NCBI GenBank assembly: GCA_024697545.1
Contig: JAILFN010000027.1
Coordinates: 1 to 64,000, forward strand
Reading direction: 5' to 3'
Length of the DNA: 64,000 bases
Source: Ruminococcus sp.
GTDB lineage: Bacteria > Bacillota > Clostridia > Oscillospirales > Ruminococcaceae
Shown piece by piece: positions 51,139-60,539 of this stretch; within the stretch, counting starts at the first letter, position 1, and the number at the start of each line of letters is the position of its first letter. Made by a program: the position numbers and the translations under genes. The notes beneath the pieces are model-generated. The model did not search any database and was not told where the DNA came from. It saw only the letters and a program-made list of their open reading frames with translations.

Positions 51139-52209
51139 TTATATCTGCCTCTCCATCGCAAGCTGTATCAGTCTGTCCTCCTGCTCGGAAGGAGAAAGTC
51201 CCGCGTGCTCCATAAGCTTGGGATACATACTGATAGGTGTGTGTCCGGGCATGGTGTTTATCTCATTGAGCACGGGTCTGTCGCCCTCGCACAGGAAGAA
51301 ATCGCAGCGGGCAAGACCCTCGCAGCCGATAGCCTTGAATGCTTTGAGAGCAGTCTCACGCACACGCTCCGAAGCGGTCTCGCTTATGCGTGCGGGGATC
51401 AGTGTCTCGCTGGAATCATTTTCGTACTTGGATTCAAAATCATAGAAGCCCTCGTTGGCGCTCTTTATCTCGCCGACTGCCGAAGCAAAGGGCTGCGCGT
51501 TGCCCATAACGGCGCACTCGCACTCAACGCCCTTCACGCCCTCTTCTATAAGAAGCTTGTTGTCGGCGGTGAATGCAAGCTTTATGCCCTCGCGCATCTC
51601 ACCTGCGTTCGAGACCCTCGATACGCCTACCGAAGAGCCTGCACAACAGGGCTTTACGAACATCGGGTAGCTGAGCTTTGCTTCCGCTTCCGCGATAACT
51701 TCATCTATCTTATCCATATCCCTGCGGCGCATGGCTATATACTTTGCCATCGGGATGCCCGCAGCCTCAAGTATAACGTGGGTCATTTCCTTGTCCATGC
51801 AGTTTGCCGAGGATATCATATCGCAGCCGACAAAGGGTATGCCGCTCAGTGCCAGCAGACCCTGTATGGTGCCGTCCTCGCCGTTCTTGCCGTGAAGCAC
51901 GGGGAACACGCAGTCCACCTTCAGGTCGTTGAAGGTGCCGTCGGATTCGAGGAGTATGAATCCCTTGTGCAGCGGGTCGGGAGAGAGTATGCAGGGCACG
52001 TTGTCGGGGTGCTGCTCCCATGAGCCGTCTACTATCTGTTCAAGGCTCCCTATGTAGCGTACCCAGTGTCCCCTGCCCGTTATTCCTATGGTTATGACCT
52101 CATATTCGTCCTTCGGTATGCTCCTTATAACGTGAGCCGCCGAAACGTTAGAAACGTCATGTTCGCTCGATCTTCCGCCGAAGATCACAGCAACCTTCTG
52201 TTTAGCCAT
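51139..52209 (-). CDS. ddl: D-alanine-D-alanine ligase
   Basis: 356 residues, an ATP-grasp enzyme forming the D-Ala-D-Ala dipeptide. Motifs: VIFGGRSSEHDVSNVSA at the N-terminus, VFPVLHGKNGEDGTIQG, FVKPCCAGSSVGVSRV, and LNEINTMPGHTPISMYPKL at the C-terminus. The Tyr/Phe specificity position is not decided here, but no vancomycin-resistance genes are nearby. It is 3 bp after hisA. Confidence 0.95.
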   Translation of the reverse strand: MAKQKVAVIFGGRSSEHDVSNVSAAHVIRSIPKDEYEVITIGITGRGHWVRYIGSLEQIVDGSWEQHPDNVPCILSPDPLHKGFILLESDGTFNDLKVDCVFPVLHGKNGEDGTIQGLLALSGIPFVGCDMISSANCMDKEMTHVILEAAGIPMAKYIAMRRRDMDKIDEVIAEAEAKLSYPMFVKPCCAGSSVGVSRVSNAGEMREGIKLAFTADNKLLIEEGVKGVECECAVMGNAQPFASAVGEIKSANEGFYDFESKYENDSSETLIPARISETASERVRETALKAFKAIGCEGLARCDFFLCEGDRPVLNEINTMPGHTPISMYPKLMEHAGLSPSEQEDRLIQLAMERQI

Positions 52210-52212
52210 TTT

Positions 52213-52980
52213 TCATATCCTCGCTATCTTCTCAAATTCTATGCTCCCGCCGAAAATATCCAGCGCCGAGCCTATAGTATAATCTATCCTTCCGCCGCCG
52301 AGTTCCCTCAGCAGTTCAATGTCTTCCATAGAAGCTATGCCGCCCGCGTAGGTGCAGGGTATCGGGCTTTGCGCCATTATCTCGGCAGCACCTTTTTCGA
52401 TGCCCCTCTGCTTGCCCTCAGCGTCAGCCGCGTGTATGAGGAATTCCGCGCAGCTTCCCGCAAATCTTTCAAGCACCGCAGCGTTCAGCTCAACGTCTGT
52501 GAACTTCTGCCAGCGGTCGGTAACGATATAATATCTGCCGTCCTCACGCTTTTTGCAGGAAAGGTCAAGCACCAGCCGTTCCCTGCCGACAGCCTTGACA
52601 AGCTCACTGAGGCGTTGCTCATCGACCGCGCCGTTCCTGAAAACAAAGCTCGTGACGATAACGTGCGAAGCGCCCATGTCAAGGAACCGCCCCGCATTTT
52701 CGGCGTTTATCCCGCCGCCTATCTGCAAGCCGCCCTCGTAAGCCGAGAGCGCCGCCTTTGCCTGTCTGACATCGGCTTCGTAGTATTCGCTGCCCGCGGG
52801 ATTGAGTATTATAACATGGCCGCCGCTGAGTCCCCGGCTCCTGTAAAGCGCGGCATAATGCTCCGCGCCGTATTCCGACACGAAGTTGTCCTTGGCAGCC
52901 GAGTTCTTGTCGGCAAGTGTCGAGCCGACTATCTGCTTGACTCTGCCGTTATGTATATCTATGCATGGACGAAAGCGCAT
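52213..52980 (-). CDS. hisA: ProFAR isomerase, eukaryote-type HisA
   Basis: 255 residues, a TIM barrel for the fourth step of histidine synthesis. The sequence follows the fungal/plant HIS6 subtype, not the usual bacterial HisA: FRPCIDIHNGRVKQIVGSTL, NFVSEYGAEHYAALYR, LVLDLSCKKREDGRYYIV, EFLIHAADAEG and IGSALDIFGG. Eukaryote-type HisA is known in some bacteria. No other his gene lies nearby. Start: ATG 52980 with TTGGAGA upstream, overlapping nothing; the frame open to 53010 overlaps the preceding gene. It is cotranscribed with ddl and murI. Confidence 0.88.
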   Translation of the reverse strand: MRFRPCIDIHNGRVKQIVGSTLADKNSAAKDNFVSEYGAEHYAALYRSRGLSGGHVIILNPAGSEYYEADVRQAKAALSAYEGGLQIGGGINAENAGRFLDMGASHVIVTSFVFRNGAVDEQRLSELVKAVGRERLVLDLSCKKREDGRYYIVTDRWQKFTDVELNAAVLERFAGSCAEFLIHAADAEGKQRGIEKGAAEIMAQSPIPCTYAGGIASMEDIELLRELGGGRIDYTIGSALDIFGGSIEFEKIARI

Positions 52981-52996
52981 TATTCTCTGTCTCCAA

Positions 52997-54052
52997 TCAT
53001 TTGGGTTCAAACATTATAAGCAGCACTTTTCCCTTTGAGGTGTTTCTAAGTGTGCTCATCAGATATCGGAAACCCGCGTCCTTGCAGGCATCCGTCACAC
53101 TTTTCAGAAGACCCGCATCGGTAAAGGTGTAGTAATCATCTCCCGAGGAGAAGATCGAGCTTTCCTTCAGCTCAACATCCGAATCAAAATACACCGCAAG
53201 GTCGCTGTGTCCGCGTTCGGCTGCCGCCTTTATCCCCTCGGATATCTGCGAAACGTCGGTGACGGTGTACATCTCATGCTCTGCGAACAGGTATTCGCAG
53301 CTTTCGGTTTCGGGAGCATCATCGGTAAGCATATGCTCGATAGCTATCTCGTCCTTCGTTATATTGAAGTACTGATGCTTTACATACCCGTCCTCCCTGT
53401 CGGGAACGGGGTCGTCCCAGGTGGTGTCAACGTAATACCAGCAGCCGTCGAGCTTCACTATGTTCCATGCGTGCTCATCGCCCTCGTTGTCGGTGGAATG
53501 TATTATTCCACAGGGTATCTGCACCATATCCATAAGCAGCTTGAAGGTCGTGGTATAGCCCATACATATCGCCTGACCGTCGATCAGTGCGCCGTAAGGG
53601 TCGGCTGCGTGTTCACCGGGGGCTTCTATCGCCCTGAGCGCACCCTTGTCGTAGGTGCAGCTGCGTATCAGCCGATCGTGCAGCGCCAGCTCCTTTTCAT
53701 AAGGTGTCATATCGTCGGTAACACATTCGGATATGACCTCCGAAGCCTTTTCGAGTATCTGCTTCTGAAAGTCATCGAGCCCGTCACTGCTGCCTGAGAT
53801 ATAGGCATTCGCTATGGGCGCGGTATCGAATATCTCTGTGCCCTCTTCGGGCTCCTGTTCCGCGGAACTGCTGTCGCCGTAGCTGTCAGCCCCGCCGATG
53901 CTCTCATCGGTCTGCACGGCAGATGACTGCGGATCTTCGGGATAATATGTCTTCCTTTTATCTTCATCGAAGCTGCTGTCGTTCCCGAACGCGCTGCATC
54001 CGCACGCAGCAAGCATCACCACAGCCGCCGCAAAAGCCATCCTTCTCTTCAT
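52997..54052 (-). CDS. Lipoprotein with transglutaminase-like domain (paralogue)
   Basis: 351 residues. A lipobox AACGCS follows MAFAAAVVML; an acidic Ser/Glu-rich linker (about 25-75) comes next. The transglutaminase-like domain (about 100-230) has Cys in GQAICMGYTTTFKLLM, His in GDEHAWNIVKLDG and Asp in WYYVDTTWDDPV. It shares plan and motifs with 39008-40276 but is shorter and diverged. It heads the hisA-ddl-murI-DUF1934 run behind a perfect promoter. Being next to peptidoglycan precursor genes, a cell-wall role is plausible but unproven. Confidence 0.8.
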   Translation of the reverse strand: MKRRMAFAAAVVMLAACGCSAFGNDSSFDEDKRKTYYPEDPQSSAVQTDESIGGADSYGDSSSAEQEPEEGTEIFDTAPIANAYISGSSDGLDDFQKQILEKASEVISECVTDDMTPYEKELALHDRLIRSCTYDKGALRAIEAPGEHAADPYGALIDGQAICMGYTTTFKLLMDMVQIPCGIIHSTDNEGDEHAWNIVKLDGCWYYVDTTWDDPVPDREDGYVKHQYFNITKDEIAIEHMLTDDAPETESCEYLFAEHEMYTVTDVSQISEGIKAAAERGHSDLAVYFDSDVELKESSIFSSGDDYYTFTDAGLLKSVTDACKDAGFRYLMSTLRNTSKGKVLLIMFEPK

Positions 54053-54090
54053 GCCGTACCCCCTTTTCCGAAATAAACGCTATTTAATCT

Positions 54091-54119
54091 ATTATACACT
54101 ATAATGCGAAAGATGTCAA
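54091..54119 (-). promoter_or_regulatory. Promoter of the lipoprotein-hisA-ddl-murI operon
   Basis: Minus strand TTGACA (54119-54114), 17-bp spacer, TATAAT (54096-54091): a perfect consensus. Confidence 0.85.
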
Positions 54120-54128
54120 TAGCGGAGC

Positions 54129-54163
54129 AAAAAACAAAGCCGCGCCCGAAAAAGGCACGGCTC
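54129..54163 (-). terminator. Terminator of the glgP-malQ operon
   Basis: Minus strand AGCCGTGCC with GGCGCGGCT (one mismatch), loop TTTTTCG, followed by TTGTTTTTTG. Confidence 0.8.
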
Positions 54164-54170
54164 TTTTGGA

Positions 54171-55709
54171 TCATTTGTTCTTCTTTGTTTTCCCCGCGGA
54201 CTTTTTCTCCTTTGCAGGCTTTTCGGCAGGGATCTTCGGCAGTCTGCCGTATATGCGGGTGAGGTCATATATCTCGGCGGCGAGCTCGTCTGTCAGCTCT
54301 CCGCCCGTCAGCCGCCACTGCCAGTTGCCGCCCAGCGTAGAGGGTATGTTCATACGCGCCGACGAATCCAGCTCGAGGATATCCTGCATCTGCGCTATCG
54401 CGGTGTCGGCGATGCTCGCCCATGCCGCACGGATAAGTCCGCGCGGGATATCACGGTTGTACTTGACGTTCAGGTACTCGCGGCAGAATTTTTTCTCCTT
54501 GCGTGAGATGGAGTTCACCCAGCCGACAGCTGTCTCGTTGTCATGCGTCCCCGTGTAGCATACGCAGTTCGGTGAGGTGAAGTTGTGCGGCAGGTAGCTG
54601 CTCTCTCCCGACGGGTCGAAGGCGAACTCCAGCACCTTCATTCCCGGGAAGCCCGAGGCTTTGAGCATACGCCCGACAGCCTTTGTGATAAAACCGAGAT
54701 CCTCGGCGATTATCCTCTGCCGACCGAGCTCCGCCCTGACAGCTTTGAACAGCTTCATGCCGGGACCCTTTCGCCATTCGCCCACGACCGCATCCTCTCT
54801 GCCGTAGGGTATGCAGTAGTAGCTCTCAAAGCCGCGGAAGTGGTCTATCCTTACGACATCGTATGTGGTGCAGGCGGCACGAAGGCGCTCTGTCCACCAC
54901 TTGTAGCCCTGCTGCTCCATATAGTCCCAGCGGTAAAGCGGGTTGCCCCAAAGCTGACCCTTTGCCGCAAAGACATCGGGCGGACAACCCGCAACGTCTA
55001 TCGGCTTTTTCTCATCATCGAGCAGGAAAAGCTCGGGGTGAGTCCACACCTCAACGCTGTCATAGGCGACGTATATGGGGATATCTCCGATAAAATCAAT
55101 GCCCAGCCCGTTGACGTACTTCTTCAAAGCCGTCCACTGCTTGTGATATTCGTATTGCAGGAAGCAGTGAAAGCCGATATCGTCGGCGAGCTCTTTGCGT
55201 GCCTTTTCGACAGCAGGCTTCTCAAACATCGCAAGCGGCTTTTCCCACTTGTACCAGCCCTCGCCGCCGTGTGCGGATTTCAGCGCCATGAACAGCGCAT
55301 AATCGGGCAGCCAGCCGTTTGCCTTCGTAAACTCGGCGCAGGCGGTGTCTCCCGTCTTTTTATATGCTTCGTATGCCTTTCTCAGCACCTTGAATATCTT
55401 CTTGTAGATCAGCCCGTAATCGACCGAAGCTTTTTCGCCCCAGTTTATATTTGTAAAATCCGAGCGCCTGAGCAGACCCTCCTCCGCGAGAGTTTCAAGG
55501 TCGATGAAGTAAGGGTTGCCCGCGAATATCGAAAAGCTCTGATAGGGCGAGTCGCCGTAGCTCGTCGGCGATACAGGCAGTATCTGCCAGTATCTCTGCC
55601 CCGCCTTGTGCAGGAAATCGGCAAAGGCATAGGCTTCACGCCCCAGCTTTCCTATCCCCTGCTCTCCGCTGAGGGAGGATATGTGCAGAAGTATCCCGCT
55701 TGCTCTCAT
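54171..55709 (-). CDS. malQ: 4-alpha-glucanotransferase (amylomaltase)
   Basis: 512 residues, GH77. It transfers glucan segments between maltodextrins. Typical blocks: RASGILLHISSLSGEQGIG at the start, PYQSFSIFAGNPYFIDL, DVVRIDHFRGFESYYCIPYG with the nucleophile Asp, IAEDLGFIT with the acid/base Glu, and CYTGTHDNETAVGW. The last 15 residues are a Lys-rich tail. It follows glgP by 12 bp, the usual pairing for glycogen/maltodextrin use. Confidence 0.96.
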   Translation of the reverse strand: MRASGILLHISSLSGEQGIGKLGREAYAFADFLHKAGQRYWQILPVSPTSYGDSPYQSFSIFAGNPYFIDLETLAEEGLLRRSDFTNINWGEKASVDYGLIYKKIFKVLRKAYEAYKKTGDTACAEFTKANGWLPDYALFMALKSAHGGEGWYKWEKPLAMFEKPAVEKARKELADDIGFHCFLQYEYHKQWTALKKYVNGLGIDFIGDIPIYVAYDSVEVWTHPELFLLDDEKKPIDVAGCPPDVFAAKGQLWGNPLYRWDYMEQQGYKWWTERLRAACTTYDVVRIDHFRGFESYYCIPYGREDAVVGEWRKGPGMKLFKAVRAELGRQRIIAEDLGFITKAVGRMLKASGFPGMKVLEFAFDPSGESSYLPHNFTSPNCVCYTGTHDNETAVGWVNSISRKEKKFCREYLNVKYNRDIPRGLIRAAWASIADTAIAQMQDILELDSSARMNIPSTLGGNWQWRLTGGELTDELAAEIYDLTRIYGRLPKIPAEKPAKEKKSAGKTKKNK

Positions 55710-55721
55710 ATCACACCTCCG

Positions 55722-58145
55722 TCATAAGGTCACGGGCTTTATGCCCCAGATATTCTCGGCATAGTCCTTTATGGTGCGGTCGGAGGAGAACTTGCCCGCC
55801 GAGCACATATTGAGCCAGCACTTGCGTGCAAAGGAAAGCTCATCGCGGTAGTCGGCGTTGGCTCTGAGCTTTGCTTCAACGTAGCTCTTCAGGTCGCCGA
55901 GCAGGTAGTAATGATCGGGAACGTGCCATGAAGCACCGTCGGTGAGCGCCTGATACAGCTCCTTGAAGGTACCCTCCTCGCCCAAATGCTCCGCTTCGTT
56001 GCAGTCGAAGAACTCGCCGTCTATCAGCTTGTCGAGCACGCGCTTGATCTTCGGGTCGGCAAGAAGCTCGCGCGGGTCGTAGTCGGGCATTATCTTTTCA
56101 AGCTCTTCAACTCTCGCGCCGAAGATGTAGTTGTTCTCCTCGCCCGCTTCCTCCGCGATCTCGATGTTCGCACCGTCATAAGTTCCGAGAGTCACGGTGC
56201 CGTTGAGCATGAGCTTCATGTTGCCCGTGCCCGAAGCCTCCGTGCCCGCGGTGGATATCTGCTCTGAGATATCGGAGCCCGCCACAAGATACTCGGCGTA
56301 GGAAACGTTATAGTTCTGCACGAAGATGACCTTGATCTTTCCCTTCACCTTCGGATCGTCGTCCTCTTCTATCATCTCGCCTATGGCGTTGATGAACCTG
56401 ATTATCGCCTTGGCTCTGCGGTAGCCGGGGGCTGCCTTTGCGCCGAAGATGAATGTCGTAGGAGTAAAGTCCGTGATGCTGCCGTCCTTCAGACCGTAGT
56501 AGATGTAAAGTATCGAGAATGCGTTGAGCAGCTGTCTCTTGTATTCGTGAAGACGCTTTATCTGCGTATCGAAGATGGTGTCGGGGTCAACGGTGCCGAT
56601 CTCGGGGCGGTCGGTCTTCATGATGTATTCCGCCAGCTGGCGCTTTTTGAGCTTCTTGATGCCGATAAACTCGCACAGCACCGCTTCATCGTCGGCATAC
56701 TTTTTGAGCTCTGCCAGCTTGTCAAGATCCTTTACCCAGTCCTCGGAGCCCAGCAGCCTTGTGATGAGAGCCGAAAGCTCGGGGTCGCAGAGCCTCAGCC
56801 ATCTTCTCTGCGTTATGCCGTTTGTCTCGTTCAGGAAACGCTCGGGGTAGAGCTTGTACCAGTCGGCTAATGTCTCGGCTTTCAGGATCTCGGTGTGTAT
56901 AGCCGCCACGCCGTTTACATGAGAGCCGACGTAGCAAGCCATGTTCGCCATCCTGAGCTTTCCGTCGCCTATGGGTGCCAGCTCCGCTATCTTCTCGCGG
57001 TCAAAGCCCTCGGGCTTGTTTTTGTAAAGCTCCGCCTTGAACTGCTCGGATATCATCAGGCAGATCTCATAGATGCGGGGGAGCAGCTTTGATACTATTT
57101 TAACGTCCCACTTTTCAAGGGCTTCCTGCATTATCGTGTGGTTGGTGTAGTTGAACACCCTCTGTGCTATGTCAAAAGCACCCGCAAAGTCATAGCCTTC
57201 CTCGTCGATGAGTATGCGTATCAGCTCGGGGATAGAGATGACGGGGTGGGTGTCGTTGAGCTGTATCTGCACGAAGTCGGGCAGGGTGTCGAGAGAGCCG
57301 TGGAGCGCCTTGTGCTTGCGGACGATATCCTGCACCGAAGCCGAGGAGAAGAAATACTCCTGCTTTAATCTAAGTATACGTCCGTCCTCAAAGCTGTCGT
57401 TGGGGTAAAGCACCGCGCTGATGGACTCAGCCTCAGCCCGCGCGGAGAACGCCTTGGTGAAGCTGCCCGCGTTGAAGTCGTCAAAGTCAAAGTCCGAGAG
57501 CGGCTCTGCCTGCCACAGGCGCAGCGTGCCCACATTGTAGGTGTCATAGCCGATGACGGGCATATCGTAGGGGACGGCGAAGACTTCCTGATCGCTGTAT
57601 CTGACAACGACCTTATCGCTCTCGCGGCGCACCGACCAGGGGTCGCCGAAGCGCTGCCAGTCGTCCTCAGTCTCCCGCTGACCCAGATATTTGTCGATCG
57701 ATTGCCTGAAAAGCCCGTATTTATAGCGTATGCCGTAGCCGTCAAGAGGCAGGTCGTGGGTAGCTGCGGAATCGAGGAAGCAGGCAGCAAGTCTTCCAAG
57801 ACCGCCGTTGCCGAGAGCCGCGTCCTCTATCTCCTCCAGCTCCGCGAGCGAGCGTCCGCTCTGCTTCAGCGCAGCGTCTGCCGTTTCGGTGAGCCCCGCG
57901 CAGAGCAGGTTGTTGTATACAGCCCTTCCGACCAGAAACTCCATAGAAAGATAGCAGGCGCGTCTGCCGTTAAGATGTGCGTCGCGGCTGCGCTGCCAGT
58001 TGAAGTCTATCTCCTGCATGACGGCAGATGACAGCGCATAGTGCAGCTGTTGGGGCGTTGCAGAGCCGAAGTCTGCGTCAAAGCGGTCTTTGAGATAATA
58101 TGATACCTCGGATCCAAAGCCTTCATCTGTAATATCGAATCTCAT
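55722..58145 (-). CDS. glgP: Glycogen/maltodextrin phosphorylase
   Basis: 807 residues, GT35, releasing glucose-1-phosphate from alpha-1,4-glucans. Blocks: ACYLSMEFLVGRAVYNNL, ALGNGGLGRLAACFLDS, VQIQLNDTHPVISIPEL and the PLP site EASGTGNMKLMLNGTVTLG (Lys near 645), then GTYDGANIEI. Start: ATG 58145, preceded by GGAGGGAAT; the frame open to 58253 covers the promoter. Operon with malQ. Confidence 0.97.
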   Translation of the reverse strand: MRFDITDEGFGSEVSYYLKDRFDADFGSATPQQLHYALSSAVMQEIDFNWQRSRDAHLNGRRACYLSMEFLVGRAVYNNLLCAGLTETADAALKQSGRSLAELEEIEDAALGNGGLGRLAACFLDSAATHDLPLDGYGIRYKYGLFRQSIDKYLGQRETEDDWQRFGDPWSVRRESDKVVVRYSDQEVFAVPYDMPVIGYDTYNVGTLRLWQAEPLSDFDFDDFNAGSFTKAFSARAEAESISAVLYPNDSFEDGRILRLKQEYFFSSASVQDIVRKHKALHGSLDTLPDFVQIQLNDTHPVISIPELIRILIDEEGYDFAGAFDIAQRVFNYTNHTIMQEALEKWDVKIVSKLLPRIYEICLMISEQFKAELYKNKPEGFDREKIAELAPIGDGKLRMANMACYVGSHVNGVAAIHTEILKAETLADWYKLYPERFLNETNGITQRRWLRLCDPELSALITRLLGSEDWVKDLDKLAELKKYADDEAVLCEFIGIKKLKKRQLAEYIMKTDRPEIGTVDPDTIFDTQIKRLHEYKRQLLNAFSILYIYYGLKDGSITDFTPTTFIFGAKAAPGYRRAKAIIRFINAIGEMIEEDDDPKVKGKIKVIFVQNYNVSYAEYLVAGSDISEQISTAGTEASGTGNMKLMLNGTVTLGTYDGANIEIAEEAGEENNYIFGARVEELEKIMPDYDPRELLADPKIKRVLDKLIDGEFFDCNEAEHLGEEGTFKELYQALTDGASWHVPDHYYLLGDLKSYVEAKLRANADYRDELSFARKCWLNMCSAGKFSSDRTIKDYAENIWGIKPVTL

Positions 58146-58233
58146 TGTATTCCCTCCGTAGATATTTATCCCCGCAGCCCGCAAAACAACGGCAGCAGGG
58201 CGTTTTTTTGATGTAATGTGAACAACTTCACAT

Positions 58234-58262
58234 ATTATACCACATTTCCACATTAATTACAA
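58234..58262 (-). promoter_or_regulatory. Promoter of glgP-malQ
   Basis: Minus strand TTGTAA (58262-58257), 17-bp spacer, TATAAT (58239-58234). The divergent gap 58146-58459 holds this and the ABC operon promoter; nothing else is evident. Confidence 0.75.
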
Positions 58263-58336
58263 TACCCTCACAAAAATATTTTGAAAATTTGTTTGGTTTG
58301 CATAAATTTACCTTTGCCGTCCCGAACGGCGTTTTA

Positions 58337-58365
58337 TTGACAATTTTTATATATCGTGCTATAAT
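58337..58365 (+). promoter_or_regulatory. Promoter of the ABC exporter operon
   Basis: TTGACA (58337-58342), 17-bp spacer, TATAAT (58360-58365): a perfect consensus. Confidence 0.88.
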
Positions 58366-58459
58366 AAAGCCTGAGCCTTGCCGCGGCGGGCTTTGCGGCA
58401 GAACATATGCCGTATATAAAAGATCCAAACATCTCCGCAACAGAAGAAAGGACTACGAT

Positions 58460-59218
58460 ATGGAAGACAACAGACCATCGGTGCTCAGCGTCGAGCACCT
58501 GTCAAAGCAATATAAAAAAGGCGTCTATGCTTCGCAGGACGTCACCTTTGACGTTAAAGAGGGCGAGATATTCGCGCTTATAGGACCGAACGGCGCAGGC
58601 AAGACCACTACCATACGAATGATAGCCACCCTGCTCAAACCCACAGAGGGCGATGCCCTAGTCGGCGGCTGCTCGATAAAGACCGACCCTGCGGGCGTGC
58701 GCGAAAATCTCACCTACCTCCCCGATGAGGCGGGCGCTTACAAGAACATGAAGGGCAGGCAGTACCTTCGCTTTATGGCTGAGATGTATGCCAAAGACCG
58801 CAGTCAGGTGGAGGGCTTTGTAAAGGAAGCCGAAAAGATCTGCTCCCTCGGCGACAGGCTGAATGACAAGATCGAGACATACTCCCGCGGCATGACGAGA
58901 AAGCTGCTGCTCGCAAGGACCATAATGTCAAAGCCAAAGATCGCGATACTCGACGAGCCTACCTCGGGACTTGATATCATCAATGCCCTTGAGATACGCC
59001 GAATGATAAAGGTGCTTGCCTCGGACGGCATGAGCTTCCTGCTCTCTTCACACAATATGCTCGAGATAGAATATGTCTCCGACCGCGTCGGGATCATTGC
59101 CAGAGGACACCTCCTCGAGGTCGGCAGACCCGCGGAGCTGCTGGAAAAATACAAAGCCGACAACCTCGAAGACGTATTCGAGCTTGTAGTTATGAAAAAG
59201 GATATTACAGGGTGGTGA
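58460..59218 (+). CDS. ABC transporter ATP-binding protein (NatA-like)
   Basis: 252 residues. Walker A GPNGAGKTTTIRMIATLLKP, signature YSRGMTRKLLLARTI, Walker B KIAILDEPTSGLD and the switch His in LLSSHNMLEIEYVS are intact. The signature Gln is replaced by MTRK, as in NatA-like ATPases. Start: ATG 58460 with AGAAAGGA upstream; the frame open to 58289 reads through the promoter. It precedes the membrane subunit gene by 4 bp. Together they resemble NatAB-type sodium or drug exporters; substrate unknown. Confidence 0.93.
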   Translation: MEDNRPSVLSVEHLSKQYKKGVYASQDVTFDVKEGEIFALIGPNGAGKTTTIRMIATLLKPTEGDALVGGCSIKTDPAGVRENLTYLPDEAGAYKNMKGRQYLRFMAEMYAKDRSQVEGFVKEAEKICSLGDRLNDKIETYSRGMTRKLLLARTIMSKPKIAILDEPTSGLDIINALEIRRMIKVLASDGMSFLLSSHNMLEIEYVSDRVGIIARGHLLEVGRPAELLEKYKADNLEDVFELVVMKKDITGW

Positions 59219-59222
59219 GAGA

Positions 59223-60539
59223 ATGAAATTTGCAAGCCTTTTGAAAAAAGAGCTCCGTGAGATGCTCAACACACAGACTATATTCATGCTGCTGCTCATG
59301 CTTTTCATGATGTACGGCATGGGTGGTATGCTAAACAAATCAGCCGAAAAAGCAAGCGAGGAAAGCAGCAGGATAACCATATGCGACCTCGATGATACCA
59401 AATTCACTCAGTCGGTGCTGATGTTTTTGGAACACCCGACCAGCGATATGCAGAACGAGGTGAAAACAGTAACCCTGAAGTCCGACGACTACGCCGCCGA
59501 GCTCGACAGGCTGGATGTAAACAGCTTCGTCATCATACCCGAAGGCTTTACCGATGACATAAACAACGGCAAGCAGGCAAAGGTCACTTACGTCAGCCGC
59601 ATGACCTCAATGTCGATGCTCTCCAACGTGAACGTCGGTTCCGAGACAGCCCTCCAGCTCATAACCTCGGCAGTAAAGACCGCGATGTATTCCGATTTCA
59701 AGAACCGCGGCAAGCTTACCGACGATGAAGCCGCGCTGATAGAAGCGCCCGTAACGGTCGATGAATGCACGATAGTCCGCGACAAGAGCGAAAACATCTC
59801 TCAGCTGATACTCTATTCGAGCCTTTACAGCCGCTCGCTGTTCATGCCTCTGGTGGTATACATCCTTATACTGCTCGGCTCGCAGACGATGATAAATGCC
59901 GTCAGCGCCGAAAAGCTGGACAAGACCCTTGAAACGCTGCTCTCCGCTCCGATAACAAGGCTCCATGTGATAAGCGCAAAGATGCTCGCCGCAGCGGCGG
60001 TCGCTCTGCTCAACGCCGTCGTGTATATGATAGGCATGAACAATATGAACCTCAGCCCGACGGGAGATATCGGTGAGGAATACACAAAGATGATAGAAAA
60101 GCTGGGGCTGGTGTTCGATTTCAGGACTTACCTGCTCATAGGCGTGCAGATGCTGCTCACCATGCTGATATCCCTTTCGATAGCCATGATACTCGGCGCC
60201 TTCGCCAAGAACATCAAGAGCTCGCAGACGCTGCTGCTCCCGCTGATGTTCGTCACCATCGTGCCCTTTATGGCGTGTATGTTCCTTGATATCAGCACGC
60301 TGCCCGGCGCGGTAAGATATGTGCTGTACGCCATTCCCTTTACCCACACCTTCATGGCTTCCGACACCGTAATGTTCGGCAAGACCGAGCTTTACACGGC
60401 GGGTCTTATATATCAGGCAGTGTTCCTCATCATCTGCATGACCATAGCCGTTAAGATATTCACAAGCGATTACATCTTCACCGCAGGCGAATTCATCGGA
60501 CGCCGCAAGAAGAAAAAACACGCCGAGGAGGATCAGTGA
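59223..60539 (+). CDS. ABC-2 type permease (NatB-like)
   Basis: 438 residues. The first membrane helix (FMLLLMLFMMYGMGGML) is followed by a large extracellular domain (about 45-195). Five more helices lie in the C-terminal half (SLFMPLVVYILILLGSQTMI, MLAAAAVALLNAVVYMIGM, LLTMLISLSIAMILGAF, LLLPLMFVTIVPFMACMF, TAGLIYQAVFLIICMTIAV). This is the layout of NatB/ABC-2 permeases. It overlaps the next gene by one base. Confidence 0.9.
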   Translation: MKFASLLKKELREMLNTQTIFMLLLMLFMMYGMGGMLNKSAEKASEESSRITICDLDDTKFTQSVLMFLEHPTSDMQNEVKTVTLKSDDYAAELDRLDVNSFVIIPEGFTDDINNGKQAKVTYVSRMTSMSMLSNVNVGSETALQLITSAVKTAMYSDFKNRGKLTDDEAALIEAPVTVDECTIVRDKSENISQLILYSSLYSRSLFMPLVVYILILLGSQTMINAVSAEKLDKTLETLLSAPITRLHVISAKMLAAAAVALLNAVVYMIGMNNMNLSPTGDIGEEYTKMIEKLGLVFDFRTYLLIGVQMLLTMLISLSIAMILGAFAKNIKSSQTLLLPLMFVTIVPFMACMFLDISTLPGAVRYVLYAIPFTHTFMASDTVMFGKTELYTAGLIYQAVFLIICMTIAVKIFTSDYIFTAGEFIGRRKKKKHAEEDQ

